This document shows, piece after piece, positions 1 to 12,458 of a stretch of 64,000 nucleotides of DNA. This DNA comes from Nothopassalora personata. Taxonomy: Eukaryota > Ascomycota > Dothideomycetes > Mycosphaerellales > Mycosphaerellaceae. The notes beneath the pieces are model-generated. The model searched no databases. It saw nothing but the letters and a program-made list of their open reading frames with translations, and was not told the origin of the DNA. How positions within the stretch are numbered: the first letter of the stretch is position 1; the number at the start of each line of letters is the position of its first letter. Made by a program: the position numbers and the translations under genes. Location of the stretch: contig CM066292.1 of NCBI GenBank assembly GCA_033816765.1, forward strand, positions 744,001 to 808,000, read 5' to 3'.

Positions 1-202
1 CGTCGCTTTCCCTTCTCGCAGTTCCGGAGTTCTTGTTTGTAGATTTTGAGCGTATCTCGTTCGTTCGGTTCGTCCGACCTGTCTTTTCTTGTTTCGAGTC
101 GAGTAGGCTTGTATTTTTCGAGAGAGAGAGTCTTAGTTTCTCTTCGTCGTAACGAAGATACTTACGTCGTCCGCCGCGTGAAGGCGCTCTCTATAGGACG
201 AC
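1..202 (-). mobile_element. SINE-like retroposon (family D), 5' part, cut by window edge
   Basis: Reverse complement of the first ~200 bp of the full-length copies at 35320-36100 and 42864-43624, and nearly identical to them. The 5' end of the element (tatagagagcgcc motif) lies at about 190-202. It is inserted into a gypsy integrase relic that continues from 203. The open frame at 46-405 is therefore a chance fusion of retroposon sequence to integrase. This copy is not visibly RIPed. Confidence 0.8.
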
Positions 203-1000
203 TAAGTAAGCGAGGAGAATACGTATACGATACGATCCTAGTAATCGACGACTACTACTCTAAAATAAACTTTTATCTCCCTACGACTAAGATATACATA
301 GCCGTAGAGCTTACGAGGCTCTTACGAGACGAAGTCGTACGGCATTATAGTATCCTAGCGGGCATAGTAAGTAACCGCGGGTTAGTGTTTACAAGTAAGT
401 TCTAGAGTAACTTCTACTTCGAGGCGTAGGTAAAGCGTAAGCTATCTATAGCTTTTTACCCTTAGACTAACGGTTAGACTAAGAGGGTAAACTAAACCTT
501 AGAATAGTACCTTCGTTATTACTATAGTAAGAACTAGATAGAATAGGCTAAGTAGCTAGCTATTACTAAATTCTTATATAATAATAGCGTCTACCCTACG
601 CTACGTATAAGCCCCTTTAAAATAGCGTATAGTTAGTAACCTAAGATTACCCTAATATCTATAGGATCTCGAGGCGAGATCCGGGAAGGGGAGGTACTAG
701 TAGCGGTAGACTTAGTTAACCGTATACGAGAAATGCGCGCTACGCTTACGAAGCGCTAGGAAATCGTAGTAGCTAACTAGGCTCGCTACTATAATAAGAC
801 CTATAAGGCTAAGAGCTATTATATAGGCAATATAGTCTTATTATCCAGGAAGAACCTAAGGTTAGTATTACTAAAGAAGAAGATAGGTCTAAACGCGTAA
901 CGGCGCTACGTAGATAGAGAATAGGCGCGGAGTAGGTAGCTAGTATATGTAGAACGCGCGATTACTCGTTATTATCCTCCTTATTATTATTACCCTTAAT
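203..1000 (+). pseudogene. Family B gypsy pol relic: integrase core and C-terminus
   Basis: The translation resembles the Ty3/gypsy integrase core: a VIDDYYSKI-like segment, then GIVSNRG and FTSKF around 345-402, then a QTERVNQTLEQ-like stretch with Gln codons turned into TAG near 470-520. It aligns by eye with the reverse complement of the integrase of the full family B element near 15.8-16.3 kb. A chromodomain-like tail probably ends near 1000. Many RIP stops make it non-functional. The 5' part of pol is outside the window or was displaced by the SINE-like insertion. Confidence 0.7.
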
Positions 1001-1009
1001 AAACTTACC

Positions 1010-1613
1010 GCGTAGAGTAGGGGGCAGGAACACCCTATCTACGGTAGTAGTATCGATGTTTCTAGCCTATAAGAACTATAATTACGGTTAGTATAGAACA
1101 CGTATACAACACGCGTGTACTTATAGTACGGCCGAGCTCGAAGAGCCTATTAAGGGCCCTATTCTACTCTTACTATAGAACTACGGACGTAGTAGCGGCC
1201 GCGGAGGTAGGGGTAGTAGTAGTAGAGGCGCCGGCGAAGCGTACGCGAGTGTCGCCTAGGCACTTATTTTTATAGGCGCTAAACTGCTTCTTACCCTAGG
1301 AGGAGGTTAGCCGATTTATATAGGAAACGATAGTACGCCGTACGCGGCGAGCGTACGGAGCGCTAGCGAGGCGTAGTACTTATAGCTAAGATCTACTTAC
1401 CTAGTTAGGCGTAGAGGTCGTACTACTAGTCTAGAGCGTCCTACTCCTCCTTAGTAGGAGGGTCGCTAAGCCCCTAGATAAGCTTATCGCGCTAGGCGCG
1501 GGCGGTACGTAGGCGAGCTACTATCTACGTAATAGCGATACTAGTGTTACTAACGTACGGGTACCTACTTACCCTATATCGTATATACTTCTTAAGTAAC
1601 TTGCCGGTAGTAA
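1010..1613 (-). pseudogene. Family B opposite-strand accessory gene, relic
   Basis: Reverse complement matches the accessory gene at 14295-15297 over most of its length. On the minus strand near 1570-1610 the peptide keeps KK followed by Tyr/Tyr/Tyr in the spacing x2-x6, the positions where the 14-kb copy has C-x2-Y-x6-C; TGC-to-TAC RIP changes explain the Tyr. A TACTAAC branch-site motif, matching the second predicted intron of the other copy, remains near 1085-1095 on the minus strand. The gene is cut at 1613 by a family A LTR. Confidence 0.6.
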
Positions 1614-2034
1614 TGTTAGGTTTAGTATAACCTAATAATATTACAAGTTAAGAAGATAAGCTTAATCGGGTTTATTCTCGGGCCGATAGGAAGTTAAGGG
1701 AGAGTAATAAAGCAGTAGCTATCTTATCTCGTAGAGACTAAGTAGTAGTAAGGTAGAGGTTAGGTTATAGTATATTCTAAATAGTAATATTAAATAGTAA
1801 GTTAAACGCCTCGAAGCTATAAGGGCATCTCGACGTTCCTAAATACATAGGAGAATACTTCTAGCTCGAAGCTCTTAGTAAGCGCGCTATGTCGCGCTAG
1901 CTTAATATATCGTAGGCTCGATAGTCGTTGCGCTCTTATAGCGTCGCGCTACGTCTTATTAGCTTATACCGTCTCTATAAGCTATAAGGCATTAATTAGT
2001 TAGACGGGAGTCTTCGCTATATCGATCCGTAATA
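1614..2034 (-). repeat. Family A LTR (3' LTR of the 1614-6300 relic)
   Basis: Begins tgttagg and ends ccgtaata on the plus strand, i.e. the reverse complement of an LTR that starts TGTTACGG and ends CCTAACA, with CA changed to TA. The stretch near 1640-1860 matches the other family A LTRs here. The polypurine tract is visible as its complement just right of 2034 (ctattccccttattccc). Confidence 0.75.
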
Positions 2035-2056
2035 CTATTCCCCTTATTCCCTAGCC

Positions 2057-2629
2057 GTGTCCTTACGGTTATGTAGTAGTAATAATATAATTAGAGTTCT
2101 CCCCGCTTCCGAGGGTATCGTAATAATATCTTCTCGAAAGTCTTCCGACCGTTATTCTTACTATCGACGAATCCTTACTAACCCTTTTAACGCTCTAGTT
2201 TCCTACGATTTTTGTTCTTCCCGAAACCGCTACTATGTCTATATTGCCGACTTCTCCCTTATGCCTTACGTAGAGTACGCCCGTCGCGGTAAGGAGTGTA
2301 TAACTTCTTCTTAGGAGAAGTTAGATCGCGTAGATAATAATCTCGCGGCAAAAATCGAGGCCGATAAGAAAGAGATAGATAAGATAACGCGGGAGGCGCT
2401 TCGGTTATTTTCTCGTATATCGGAGCTTTAGGCGCGGATAGACCGTAACTCGAAAGTCCGGGATGCGAACAATAAGTTGTTAAATCCGAAGATTGCCTAC
2501 GTTTCTCGGGAGGTGTCTTCTTCGGACGGTAACCCTCCTCCGGACCTAGAGTTATTTACCTAGGACCTCGAGGCGATCGGCGTATCTTCCCTATTTGGGT
2601 TTTCTAGGAATTCTGAGGTTCGATTATAA
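2057..2629 (+). pseudogene. Family A opposite-strand Zn2Cys6-like accessory gene, relic
   Basis: Occupies the same slot as the intact gene at 59980-60543, between the 3' LTR and pol and on the strand opposite to pol. Accepting Tyr as RIP-mutated Cys, the cysteine spacing is C-x2-C-x6-C-x10-C-x2-C-x6-C, that of a fungal Zn(II)2Cys6 cluster. A Lys/Glu-rich segment likely to form a coiled coil follows. TAG codons near 2312, 2430 and 2560 interrupt it. The frame ends at 2627-2629, close to a GGTTCGATTA motif that may be the last trace of a B box. The true start codon is not clear. Confidence 0.65.
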
Positions 2630-2639
2630 TGTAGGTCGT

Positions 2640-5600
2640 TGTTTCTAGAACTGTTTAATCTTTTACTAATAGTTTCGTAGGTTAGTTTTAGGTTCCTAAG
2701 TGCTCTTAGTATTATCGTATCCCTTCTACTTAACGAGGTATCGCTAACCCTTCTTATCTAGGATTTTCTCGACTTCAAATTCGTTTTCTACTTCCGGCTT
2801 AAAATAGAAGCTCCTTTAGTAAGGTGTTTTAGCGTCTACGGGTTCTAATTTAGAGATATAGAAGACTAGGTAGATTATTACGTTAGGTAGTAGTTATAGG
2901 CGATAGTTAACTAGTCCTACGACTTTATCGATGAAAAATAGTCCGACCTTAACGTAATCTAGTTTCTTAGTCTATCTTCTCGTTCTTAGGTTTTTCGTAA
3001 GGAGATAGACCTTATCCCCTTTTTTAGTAGAGGTGCTATTTTTCCTTTATCTTATCGTTATCAAGACAGTTTATGTTATATATCTTCGATCGCCTTGCGT
3101 GTTTCTTTATATACTTCCTTAAGAGTCTCCGTCGTTACGATTGCTCTTTCGGCTTAAAGGTAGGATCTAGGTATTCCGAACAGGTTAGGATCTTTTCTAA
3201 AGTTCCCGTAGAATAGCGTCGTTAAAGTTGTCTCCGATTTATAGTTATTTAGTATAATCTGTACTATTAGCAACAGTAAAACCTAGTTGTCTTACGTGTA
3301 GTTAATGTAGTACCGTAGGTATTGTTCTAGCGTTTAGTTTACTCTTTCTGTTTATCTATCGGTTTCTAGATAATATACTATAGATAGCTTATGCTTAATT
3401 CCGATCGTTCCTGTAAGTGTTTTCTAGTAATTTAATGTAAACAATTTGTCTCTATCCGTAATAAAAACTTCTAGGAATCCGTAGTATCGGATTAGCCTAT
3501 CTAGTATAAGGTATCCGAGCTACTCTATAGTATATGTTTCTAATGTAGGAATAAAGTGTACGTATTTCGTAAGCCTATTGAATATAACGAGTATTATGTC
3601 GTATGTTTAGCCTATAACCTAATCGTTCGATAATAGGAGTTTCGTAATAAAGTCTATTGTAACTTCGTCCTATAGTTTCGTTAGTAGTGTCCTAAACTGT
3701 AGGTGACCGTACTTAGCCTATCGAGTAGCCTTATTTTATTAGTAGTGTACGTATCGTTTAATATAGCGTAACACCTTCTATCTTATTTATAGGAATAAGA
3801 AGCTACGTTATATAAGGTCTATTGTTTTTGTCGTTCTAGGATGTCTATATATCGGCTCGTCGTAATGTTAACGTATATACTCTTCTTCTCGTTCCTTCGG
3901 TACTGAGTATCTTCCTTACGATATAGGGAATTGTTCTTCCTTATCGTTTAGGATTCGCACAATTTCATTCAATTCCCTTATGTTAGTACTAAGACTTCCG
4001 TCGGGGTTTGTCTTAAGTATTTTATGTTATACTAGTTCTTTTCCTTCTATATAGTCGCTTCTTTAGCTTAGTACATCGATACGGCCGTTCTCTATTCCTA
4101 GAGTGTATTTAATTTCAAACTTATATTACCTAAGTAGCTCCGACTAGCGGGCTTGTCTTCGGGTTAGTTCCTTTGTCGTCGTAAAGTACGTAAGATTCTT
4201 ATAGTCTAAAAGAATCGTTAACTTCGGTAGGCCCTCGATATATACTCTCTAATGTTACATTGCTATAACGATAGCTAGAAGCTCTTTATTATAGATGTTA
4301 TAGTTCTATTCTACTATAGTCATTTTTCGGGAATAATAGACTACGGGGTGTCTTTTCCCATCGTATGTCTATATTAGACATACGCCTATTACTTTATTAG
4401 ACGCGTCAGTCTCGATGTAGAATTCCTTACTACTATTGAATAGTCGAAGCGTAGGGGCTAATACGCATTATTCCTTAAGTTACTTAAAGGTATCGGCTTA
4501 TTCTCTTCCCTATTTCTAGCTAGCGTCTTTCCTTATAAGTATCGTTATTAGTGCTACTATCTTTAAATAATCCTTAATGAGTTTCCGGTTGTAGTTAGCT
4601 AGTCTAAGGAATAATTGTACTTCCTTAACTATTTTAGGTTCTAGCTATTCTCTAATTAATTATGTCTTTATAGGGTCGATAGATATTCCTATAGTGCTAA
4701 TAATAAAGCCTAAGAACTTAACTTCTTCCTTATAGAATTTGCATTTCTCGGGTGCCGTCTTAAAGCCTACTCGCGTAAGCCGTTTACATACGTCCTAGAC
4801 TCGCTTAGTATATTCCTAGAGGGGTCCTTTTGTATAGACTAGTATGTCGTCTATATATACGATAACATACACGTTAAGTAGGTCTCTAAGTGTTTCGTTA
4901 ACAAGGTCCTAGTAGGATACGGGTACGTTAGTTGGCCCTATTAGTATAACTAAGAATTCGTAGAGTCCGTATCTTATCCTCAAAGCGGTTTTCTATTCTT
5001 CTCCTTCTACTATACGGATAGTATAGAAGGCATCTCGTAGATTAATCTTCGTATACTAGTTAGATCCGGTTAATCTATCTTATGCTTCTTTGATGTTTAG
5101 TAGTAGATATCGGTTTTTAATCGTAATCTCGTTTAACTTTCGATAGTCTTGTACGAGTCGTAGTTTCCCGTTTACTTTTAGAACGAACATATATAGAGTT
5201 CCTAGGCTTAAGGTGGATCGCCGTATCTATCCTTTTACTAGCTTCTCCTTTAGCTATTCTCGTAGGGTTTAGAGCTCTTTTTCGGACATTTAGTATAGGG
5301 GTCCCTATAGAGGCTCTTTTCCTAGCTAAATGTTTATCTTATAATCCTATAGTACGTGTCTAGGTAAGGCGTCCCTACCTTCCTCTTCTCGGAATAGTCG
5401 TAACTATTTACGATATTCCTAAGAGATGTCTAGTTCCGAAGTAGACATTTTCGATAGTGCGTTACTTCTATCCGTTCCGGTAATGTCGTAACCTAACTGC
5501 CCTAAGTCGGTGTCTATCCTAGTCGAAGGTAGTTCTATAGTCCTTCTATTTGGTATAAGCTATATTCTATTTAGCTATCTTACCTTATCTACTAGCGAAC

Positions 5601-6300
5601 GCTACCGCTACGTAGGTTTAATAGCGATAACGCAATCGTATTGTTTAAATCTAAGTACTCCTATTCTCTAGTCGATTACAAGGTTATGCTTTCTTAACTA
5701 AGCCGTACTAAGTATAATGTTATAACTAGCTATGTTAGTAACATCTAAGATAATCTCCTCGTAGTACTATTAGATTATAAGTAGTAGCGGTATCGTCTCG
5801 CACTCTATACTAGGTAAGGATAATCCGTCTACCGCGATTAATTTATAACCCTCTTTCTTTCTACGGGTAGCTAGCCCGTGTCGTTTAACGAATAATTCGG
5901 AGGTAAAATTCCCGCTCGCTCCGGAATCTATTATAGTATATGTTCGATGCCCGTTAACGATAATCTTTATTCGAAATACTGTCATTAATGCCTAAGCATT
6001 TTCTATATCGTATAACTCCCTTCGGTTGCTTATTCCTAGGGAGTTAATCCTTTTCCCTATTCGTATAAGGAGCGTCGTACTTCGTGTCTTAAGGCCTCCG
6101 CTTAAACCTAGCGCGAGCCTTTCTATGTCTACACTTATATTCGGTAACGTTCCTAGATCTATTACGTTTCTAAGTAGAGTACGCGTACGTGTTTTACTAT
6201 ATTACGTAATTCGTTTAATATAAATGTTCCTAACGGTATAAGGTATCCTTTCTCTATAATCTTGCTTCCTATAGGTAGTCGTTTAGTAACTACTATTACT
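2640..6300 (-). pseudogene. Family A chromovirus pol relic (3' to 5' reading, with end of gag)
   Basis: Aligns throughout with the nearly intact pol at 60646-64000, in the same orientation. The order on the minus strand is: a short piece matching the gag-pol region of the 52-59 kb copy (about 6300-6026), protease with the DSGASGNF motif (5770-5985), reverse transcriptase, RNase H, integrase and chromodomain (near 2700-2850). Differences are mostly C/G to T/A transitions and most Trp/Gln codons are stops. Most of gag and the 5' LTR are missing. It ends at a junction near 6300 with an oppositely oriented copy. Confidence 0.85.
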
Positions 6301-8000
6301 CTCGGAAAATGACTATAGCGGAATAGAACTATAACATCTATAATAAAGAGCTTCTAGCTATTATTACTACTCTATAATATTAGAGAGTATATATCAAGGG
6401 CCTACCGAAGTTAACGGTTCTTTCTAACTATAAGAATCTTACGTACTTTACGACGACGAAGGAACTTACCCGAAGGTAAGCCCGCTAGTCGGAGCTACTA
6501 GGGTAGTACAAGTTCGAAATTAAATATACTCTAGGACGAGAGAATAGCCGCGCTAATACGCTAAGCCAAAGAAGCGACTATATAGAAGGAAAAGAACTAG
6601 TATAACATAAAATACTGAAGACAAACCTAGACGGAAGTCTTAGTACTAACATAAGAGAATTTAATAACATCGTACGAATATTAGGCAATAAGGACGAAGA
6701 ATTCCCTATATCGTAAGGAAAATACTAAGTACTAAAGGATCGAGAAGAAGAATATATACGATAATATTACGACGGACTAACTTACGGACACCCTAGAACT
6801 TTAAAGACAATAGACCTAATATAGCGTAGCTTCTCATTCCTATAAATAAGACTTAAGGTATTACGCTATATTAAACAATACGTACACTACTAACGAAACA
6901 AGGCTACGAGACATACGAAATACGGTTACCTACAGTTTAGGACACTACTAACGAAACTATAGGACGAAGTTATAATAGACTTTATTACGAGACTCCTACC
7001 GTTAAGAGACTAAGTTACGAAATAACTATACTACATAATACTAGTTATGGTTAATAGACTTAAAAAATACGCATACTTTATTCCTACATTAGAGACATAT
7101 AATATAGAGCAGCTCGGATACCTCGTACTAGATAGACTTATCCGATACTACGGATTCCCTTAAGCGTTTATAACGGATAGAGATAAGCTATTTACATCGA
7201 ACTACTAGAAGACGCTTATAGGAACGATCGGAATTAAACATAAGCTATTAACGGCATATTATCCGGAGATAGACGGATAAACTAAAAGGATAAACTAAAC
7301 GCTAGAACAATATCTACGACACTACATTAACTACGCATAAGACAACTAGGTTCCATTACTACTAATAGTATAGATTGTACTGAACAACTATAAATCCGAG
7401 ACAACTTTAATAACACTATTTTATACGAACTTTAGGAAAGATCCTAACCTATTCGGAACACCTAGATCCTACCTATAAGCTAAAAGAGCGATCGTAACGA
7501 GGGACACTCTTAAGGAAGTGTATAAAGAAACACGTAGGGCGATCGAAGATGTATAACATAAACTGTCTTAATAACGGCAAGACACGAGAAAAATAGCACC
7601 TCTACTAAAAGAGGGGGATAAGGTCTATCTCCTTATAAAAAACTTAAGAATAAGAAGATAGACTAAGAAACTAGATTACGTTAAGGTCGGACTATTTTCT
7701 ATCGATAAAGTTATAGGACTAGTTAACTATCGCCTACGACTACTACCCGACGCTAAAATCTACCTAGTCTTCTACATCTCTAAGTTAGAACCCGCGGACG
7801 CTAAAACACCTTACTAAGAAAGCTTCTGTTTCGAGCTAGAAGTAGAAAACGAATTTGAAGTTACAAATTTCCTAGATAAAAAGGGTTAGCGATACCTTAT
7901 TAAGTAGAAAGGATACTACGAATTAGAAAATACCTAGGAACTAAGATAACACCTACGAGACTGTTAGTAAAAGATCCGACAATACTAAAAATAGGTCCGC
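6300..8000 (+). pseudogene. Family A chromovirus pol relic: RNase H, integrase, chromodomain
   Basis: Plus-strand counterpart of the second half of the pol at 60646-64000. It starts inside RNase H (gaaaatgactatagcgg..., matching the reverse complement near 62340) and runs through the integrase zinc-binding and DDE regions to a chromodomain near 7850-7960. It is saturated with TAG/TAA at Gln/Trp positions. Its left end meets the minus-strand relic head to head. Downstream come a tRNA-like sequence, the accessory gene and an LTR. Confidence 0.85.
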
Positions 8001-8039
8001 CGATACGACTAACGATAATCGATCTCTCGGCTAACGGGT

Positions 8040-8112
8040 AACTAGGGTAGGAATCGAACCTACGACCTTAAGAGTATAGACAGCTTACGCTCTACTACTT
8101 AGCTACCTAGCC
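8040..8112 (-). tRNA. tRNA-like sequence inside a family A relic (RIPed)
   Basis: On the minus strand this 73-nt stretch matches the tRNA-like sequence at 60584-60656 apart from RIP-type transitions. It has a 7-bp acceptor pairing with wobbles, a D-arm region (TAGCTAAGTAG, A-box like) and a T-arm with GGTTCGATTCC (B box). The anticodon arm is irregular, with an oversized loop. It lies between the end of pol and the accessory gene, on the accessory gene's strand. It is better seen as part of the retrotransposon than as a host tRNA gene. Confidence 0.6.
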
Positions 8113-8208
8113 GATAAATGGAAACAGGGACATAACTTATAAATAAATACCCTAATAAGTTTCTATCCCTAGGGACTCGCCCTAGGGCTCCGCCCTAGAA
8201 AGCGCTGC

Positions 8209-8691
8209 CTAGTCGTTTACGGGCATCTCTAGGATATTAGAGAAGGAAACTAGCGAAGGTAACACCTCTACCCCCGACGCCTACTTAAGAGACGCTAGTT
8301 TCTCGCGCGCCTCTTCCTCCTTAAGCTCCTCTAACTCCTTAGCGACGGCGTCGTTGGTACGACGCTTAGCTAAGCGTAGCTATTTCCGAAGACGGATCTT
8401 ACGTATCTTTAGCCGTACCTCCTCCTCTTTAATCCTCTTAAGCTCTAGCTTAAGCTTATCGCGCGAATTACGAAGACATTCCTACTCCGGACGAGAAAGA
8501 TATACGTTATAATCCTTATAGCCTTTTCACATATAGGCCGAACACTTCCTAGACCGAGAACCTACGATACACTTTACTACCGCGCCCGAGGATCGAGACT
8601 TCTAACAATTCGTGTATAGAGCTATTTTAATACTAGAGGTTTTAGTATCTAGAGCAAGTCGTTAACGGCGTTTATAGGAGAAAGAAGACAT
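8209..8691 (-). pseudogene. Family A opposite-strand accessory gene, relic
   Basis: Starts with ATG at 8691 and stays in one frame for 161 codons with RIP stops inside. A Cys-rich segment reads C-x2-C-x11-C-x8-C-x2-C-x7-C if Tyr is taken as mutated Cys. The second half has the spacing of the intact copy (x8, x2, x7); the first gap is five residues longer. A strongly charged Lys/Glu/Arg segment of about 60 residues, probably a coiled coil, follows. Confidence 0.6.
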
Positions 8692-8764
8692 AGTTAACTA
8701 TTACTATAAGAAATGATAACGGCTTATAAAGCTTCGGGACGAAGCTAGGCTAAAAAGGAGATAG

Positions 8765-9170
8765 TATTACGGAATAATTCCTATAGACCCTAGAATTATA
8801 ATAACGAAACGAGTACGTAACTTATCCTACCTAAGCGCTTAGACTTAGGGCAATTAGACTACTTATGCTTAGACTAATTAGACTGCTTATGCTTAGAATA
8901 ATTAGACTTTACACCGAGATCTACGAATCTCCTTTGTAGTTAGGAACGCTAAGAATCCCTTATAGTTTCGATACGTTTAACTTACTGTTTAATATTACTG
9001 TTTAGAATACACCGAAACCTAACCTCTACTACATTGTTTCTTAAGTCTTTATAAGACTAAGACAGCTACTGCTTCATTACTCTCCCTCGACTTCCTATCG
9101 GCCCGAGAATAAACCTAATTGAGCTTATCTTCTTAACTTGTGATATTATTAGGTTATACTAAACCTAATA
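8765..9170 (+). repeat. Family A LTR (3' LTR of the 6300-9170 relic)
   Basis: Starts tattacgg (TGTTACGG after RIP) right after a purine tract (aggctaaaaaggagatag) and ends ctaaacctaata (CCTAACA after RIP). The U3 part carries about three copies of a ~24-bp repeat based on gcttagactaattagac (about 8829-8907). The 3' half from ctcctttgta onward matches the other family A LTRs. Confidence 0.75.
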
Positions 9171-12100
9171 GGTTACTCTTCCCCGGCCTATACTCTACTA
9201 CGAAGTTAAAAAATTATAGGAACGTCGCCTATTAAGCTTACCTCCTATTTAGCTACTTTACTATTATAAAACTCTATAGGTTCGTATAGTCGACTAGTAC
9301 CTAAACCGTTTACGATACGCCTTCGAGGTACGGTCGCTAATACTTAAATACCTCTACTACTACTAGTAGCTCCTAGTTATAGGTCTTATAATTATATTTA
9401 GTAGGTACTATCTTACGAGAATAGAAGGTAATAGGGTGCTACTTAGTACTAAATAGCTAAGAGATAATACCCGCAATCGTAAACCCTAAGGTATCCGTTT
9501 TAACCCTCGTACGTAATAAAGAGTTAAAGTACCTTAGGATAGGTACTCCGAGGAATCTAGCTTTTAGCCGTTAGAACGCTTACTCCTCGTAAGCGGACTA
9601 TATAAGAGGCCCCTACTTCTTGCCGTTCTTACATCCCTTTAGTAGGTCTATTAATAGCTTCGCAATCCTCGAGTACCCTTTAATAAAGCGCCTATAGAAG
9701 TTATAGAATCCTAGGAAGGATTAAACCTTATAAAAACTTATAGGCGTAGGCTATTCCTCAATTACGGCTACCCTACTCCTATCTATTAATACGCCTACGA
9801 CGCTTACGATAAACCCTAGGAACTCGGTACTCTCCTAGAAGAAGCTACACTTCTTTAGGTTCGTAAATAGGGCGAACTTTCGTAGCCTCTCTAGTACCGC
9901 GCGTACGGCTCGTACGTACTCCTTACGTATTACGCTATAGATAAGAATATTATCTAGGTAGACTACGTAGATATTATCTACTAACTTAGTAAGGGCCTTA
10001 TTAATATACCCCTAGCTAGTACGTTAGTTAACCTAAAAGGTATTACTAAGTACTTATAGTAACCGTATCGCGTACGAAACATAGTCTTCTACTCGTCTCC
10101 TCGCTTAATAGGAATATAGTAGTAGGTATTCTATAGGTTAATTATAGTAAAGAGCCTCGTACCCTATAGCCTATCTAATATCTCGCTAATTAGGGATAGA
10201 GGTATTAGTCCGTTACCGTAATCTTATTTAGGCCTCTATAACCTATATAGAGCCTAAGAGTACTGTTCTTCTTTAGTACAAATAGGATAGGCGTACCCGT
10301 CTTACTTACGGATTACCTAATCTACCCCTTCTCTATTGCTTACGTAAGGTATTCCTTTAAGGCCTCTAGCTTAGTTAGGGACTAGTAGTATAGCGGCTTA
10401 AAAGAGGTTTTCTTTCCTTCTACGAGATTAATCGCGTACTTAACCCCGTTAGGCATCTTACGCTTTACCTACTTATTAGGTACGTATATATCTCGGAAGT
10501 CTATAAATTTTTTAGGCTATAAGGGACCCTCTCCTTCGGATACTACTATAGTAATAACCTAAACACTTATTATATATACCTACTTTAAGCTCTTAAGATC
10601 CTTAAGGAACTCGCGTACGTTACGCTACTAAGTCGTAGGCGTCTCGGTACCGTAGTACTACTAGTTATCCTTATCGGCCTTTATAATCCGATTATAATAC
10701 CGCTAGGGTCTACCTAAGAGAACTAACGGCCTACCTATAGGCGCTATATAGTAGATAGCATCGCTTACGCGCTCTACTCTTATATTATTAGCGAGTCGTA
10801 TACAAACCGTATAGGCGCCGTAGTAATATCCTTAGTCCTACGTATACGACTCTAAATTTAGGAGCTTTATACTACTAATAGGCTATATCTAGTATTAGAG
10901 TATATACTTATACGATACTAAGCTTAAATCTACGCCGTTATCTAGGAGAAACGTAGCCTCGTAAAAGCCTTTACGCGTCTCGACGGCGCCTCGTAAGTAA
11001 CGCGCTAGACTCGTATCGACTTACCTTAAGGGGTCTATATAGGAACTCGGACTTAGGAGCGACCCTTACCTAGTCCTCTATCTTTCCCCTATTTACCCTT
11101 CTTAGTTAAAGCCTCTATAGTTTCTAGCCTACGAACCGCTTACGCGTTATAGTCCTTCTATAGGTGTCTACTTTAGTACTCCGTCTTATAGTAACCCTTA
11201 TTACTATAGCCGTAGTACTCTACCTTTAACTTCTAGCTAGTCGTAGACGAGCTACCGGCGTCTCGCTACTAACTCGTACCCGAGGGGCCCGGTACTTAAC
11301 TTAACTTCTATTACTTTAGGCGATCGGCCCGCTTATATACGTCCTTAGCTTTACGCTTACGACGCCTATACTATCCGCGGTCGTACTCTCCGCTACTACC
11401 TTAGCGCTCGGTACTTTCGATACGCGAGGTAAGGACTACTAGCTCTTCTCTAGTCGTAGGGATATTATAGTAGCTAACGATAGCGGACCGTAAGCGAGGC
11501 GTAAGCTTTACTACTAGGTACCGTACGTATTACGCTTCCGAGTAGTTACCTAACTAGTCCTCTATAACATTTAGCTTAGTCGCGAACTATCGTACCATCT
11601 AGCTATCCTTCTACTTCGTAACCTCGTACTCTAATATAACGTTAAGTACGCGATTTATAGGATCGCCGTATACGTTTCGATAGAACTCCTTTAAGTCCTA
11701 GTATATATACCCTACGAGATTAAAGACGCTATAGTTAGTATACTATCGCTTACTTACCTCTCCGCTAAGGTATATAACCCTATATAGGACCTTTAATTCG
11801 TCCGTCGTATATATAGTACCTAAGAGGGTAAAGATAAGTAAGAGCTCCCTAAGGAATACCCTTACCTTCCTTATCGAATCCCCCCTAAAAGGCATCGGCT
11901 CTTTTAGACGTAGTCGAGTTATATACGCTACGGCCGCGCCTCGTACTATAATATTATCGTTAGTAGCTATAGAGATAGAGGTAGGGGTTATAGTAGGGAG
12001 GCAATCTTCTCTCCTCCCTCCTATCTACTCCGGAGGCGGTACGCTTATAGCGCGTAAGATCTCTAGCCGCTTAATCTCCCGCTATATCTCTTACTCTTTA

Positions 12101-12277
12101 ATCTTAGCCCGTAAGGCCTCTCTTCTCGTAACTAAGGCTATACGACGCGCCTACTACTATACTCTAGGGCTTAGGGGGGGCGTAGGCGACTCGCTATTAA
12201 GTACGTCGCAATCGGGCTCTATAGCGTATATAGATTATAACGAGGGGAAGCTTTAGAACTATTAGAACCGCGAGGGT
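9171..12277 (-). pseudogene. Family B gypsy relic: gag and pol up to RNase H
   Basis: Matches the full family B element at 13798-20082 in the same orientation: 9171-9600 to its RNase H (near 17.1-17.5 kb), 9600-10450 to reverse transcriptase, 10500-11050 to the protease region and 11100-12250 to gag. It is heavily RIPed with no long open frame. Integrase, the accessory gene and the 3' LTR are absent because the sequence is cut at 9170 by a family A LTR. Confidence 0.8.
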
Positions 12278-12458
12278 TATAAGGGGATGTCGTAATGTAT
12301 AGTACGCCTACGATCTTATAATCGTAGATAAACTAAAGCTTACCTTCTTCTATAGATGCTATACTCGTCTCTTAGTATACGCATACGCGTTACGTACGGC
12401 TTACTAAGCCGGGTATAGCCGTATCACATGTAAAGGTTAGCTATAGGCTACCCTTATA
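12278..12458 (-). repeat. Family B LTR (5' LTR of the truncated copy)
   Basis: Aligns with the 196-bp LTRs at 13798 and 19887: the ggatgtcgtaatgtatag block, the acgcgttacgtacggctta block and an end in ctacccttata. It is RIPed and a little shorter. It borders the gag relic exactly where a 5' LTR is expected for a minus-strand element. Confidence 0.7.

Noticed and set aside
46..405. 119-codon open frame at the left edge
   Set aside because: Its first half is a SINE-like insertion and its second half a gypsy integrase relic; the fusion is accidental.
8040..8112. A host tRNA gene in antisense
   Set aside because: It lies in a conserved position inside a retrotransposon and has an irregular anticodon arm, so it is listed only as tRNA-like.
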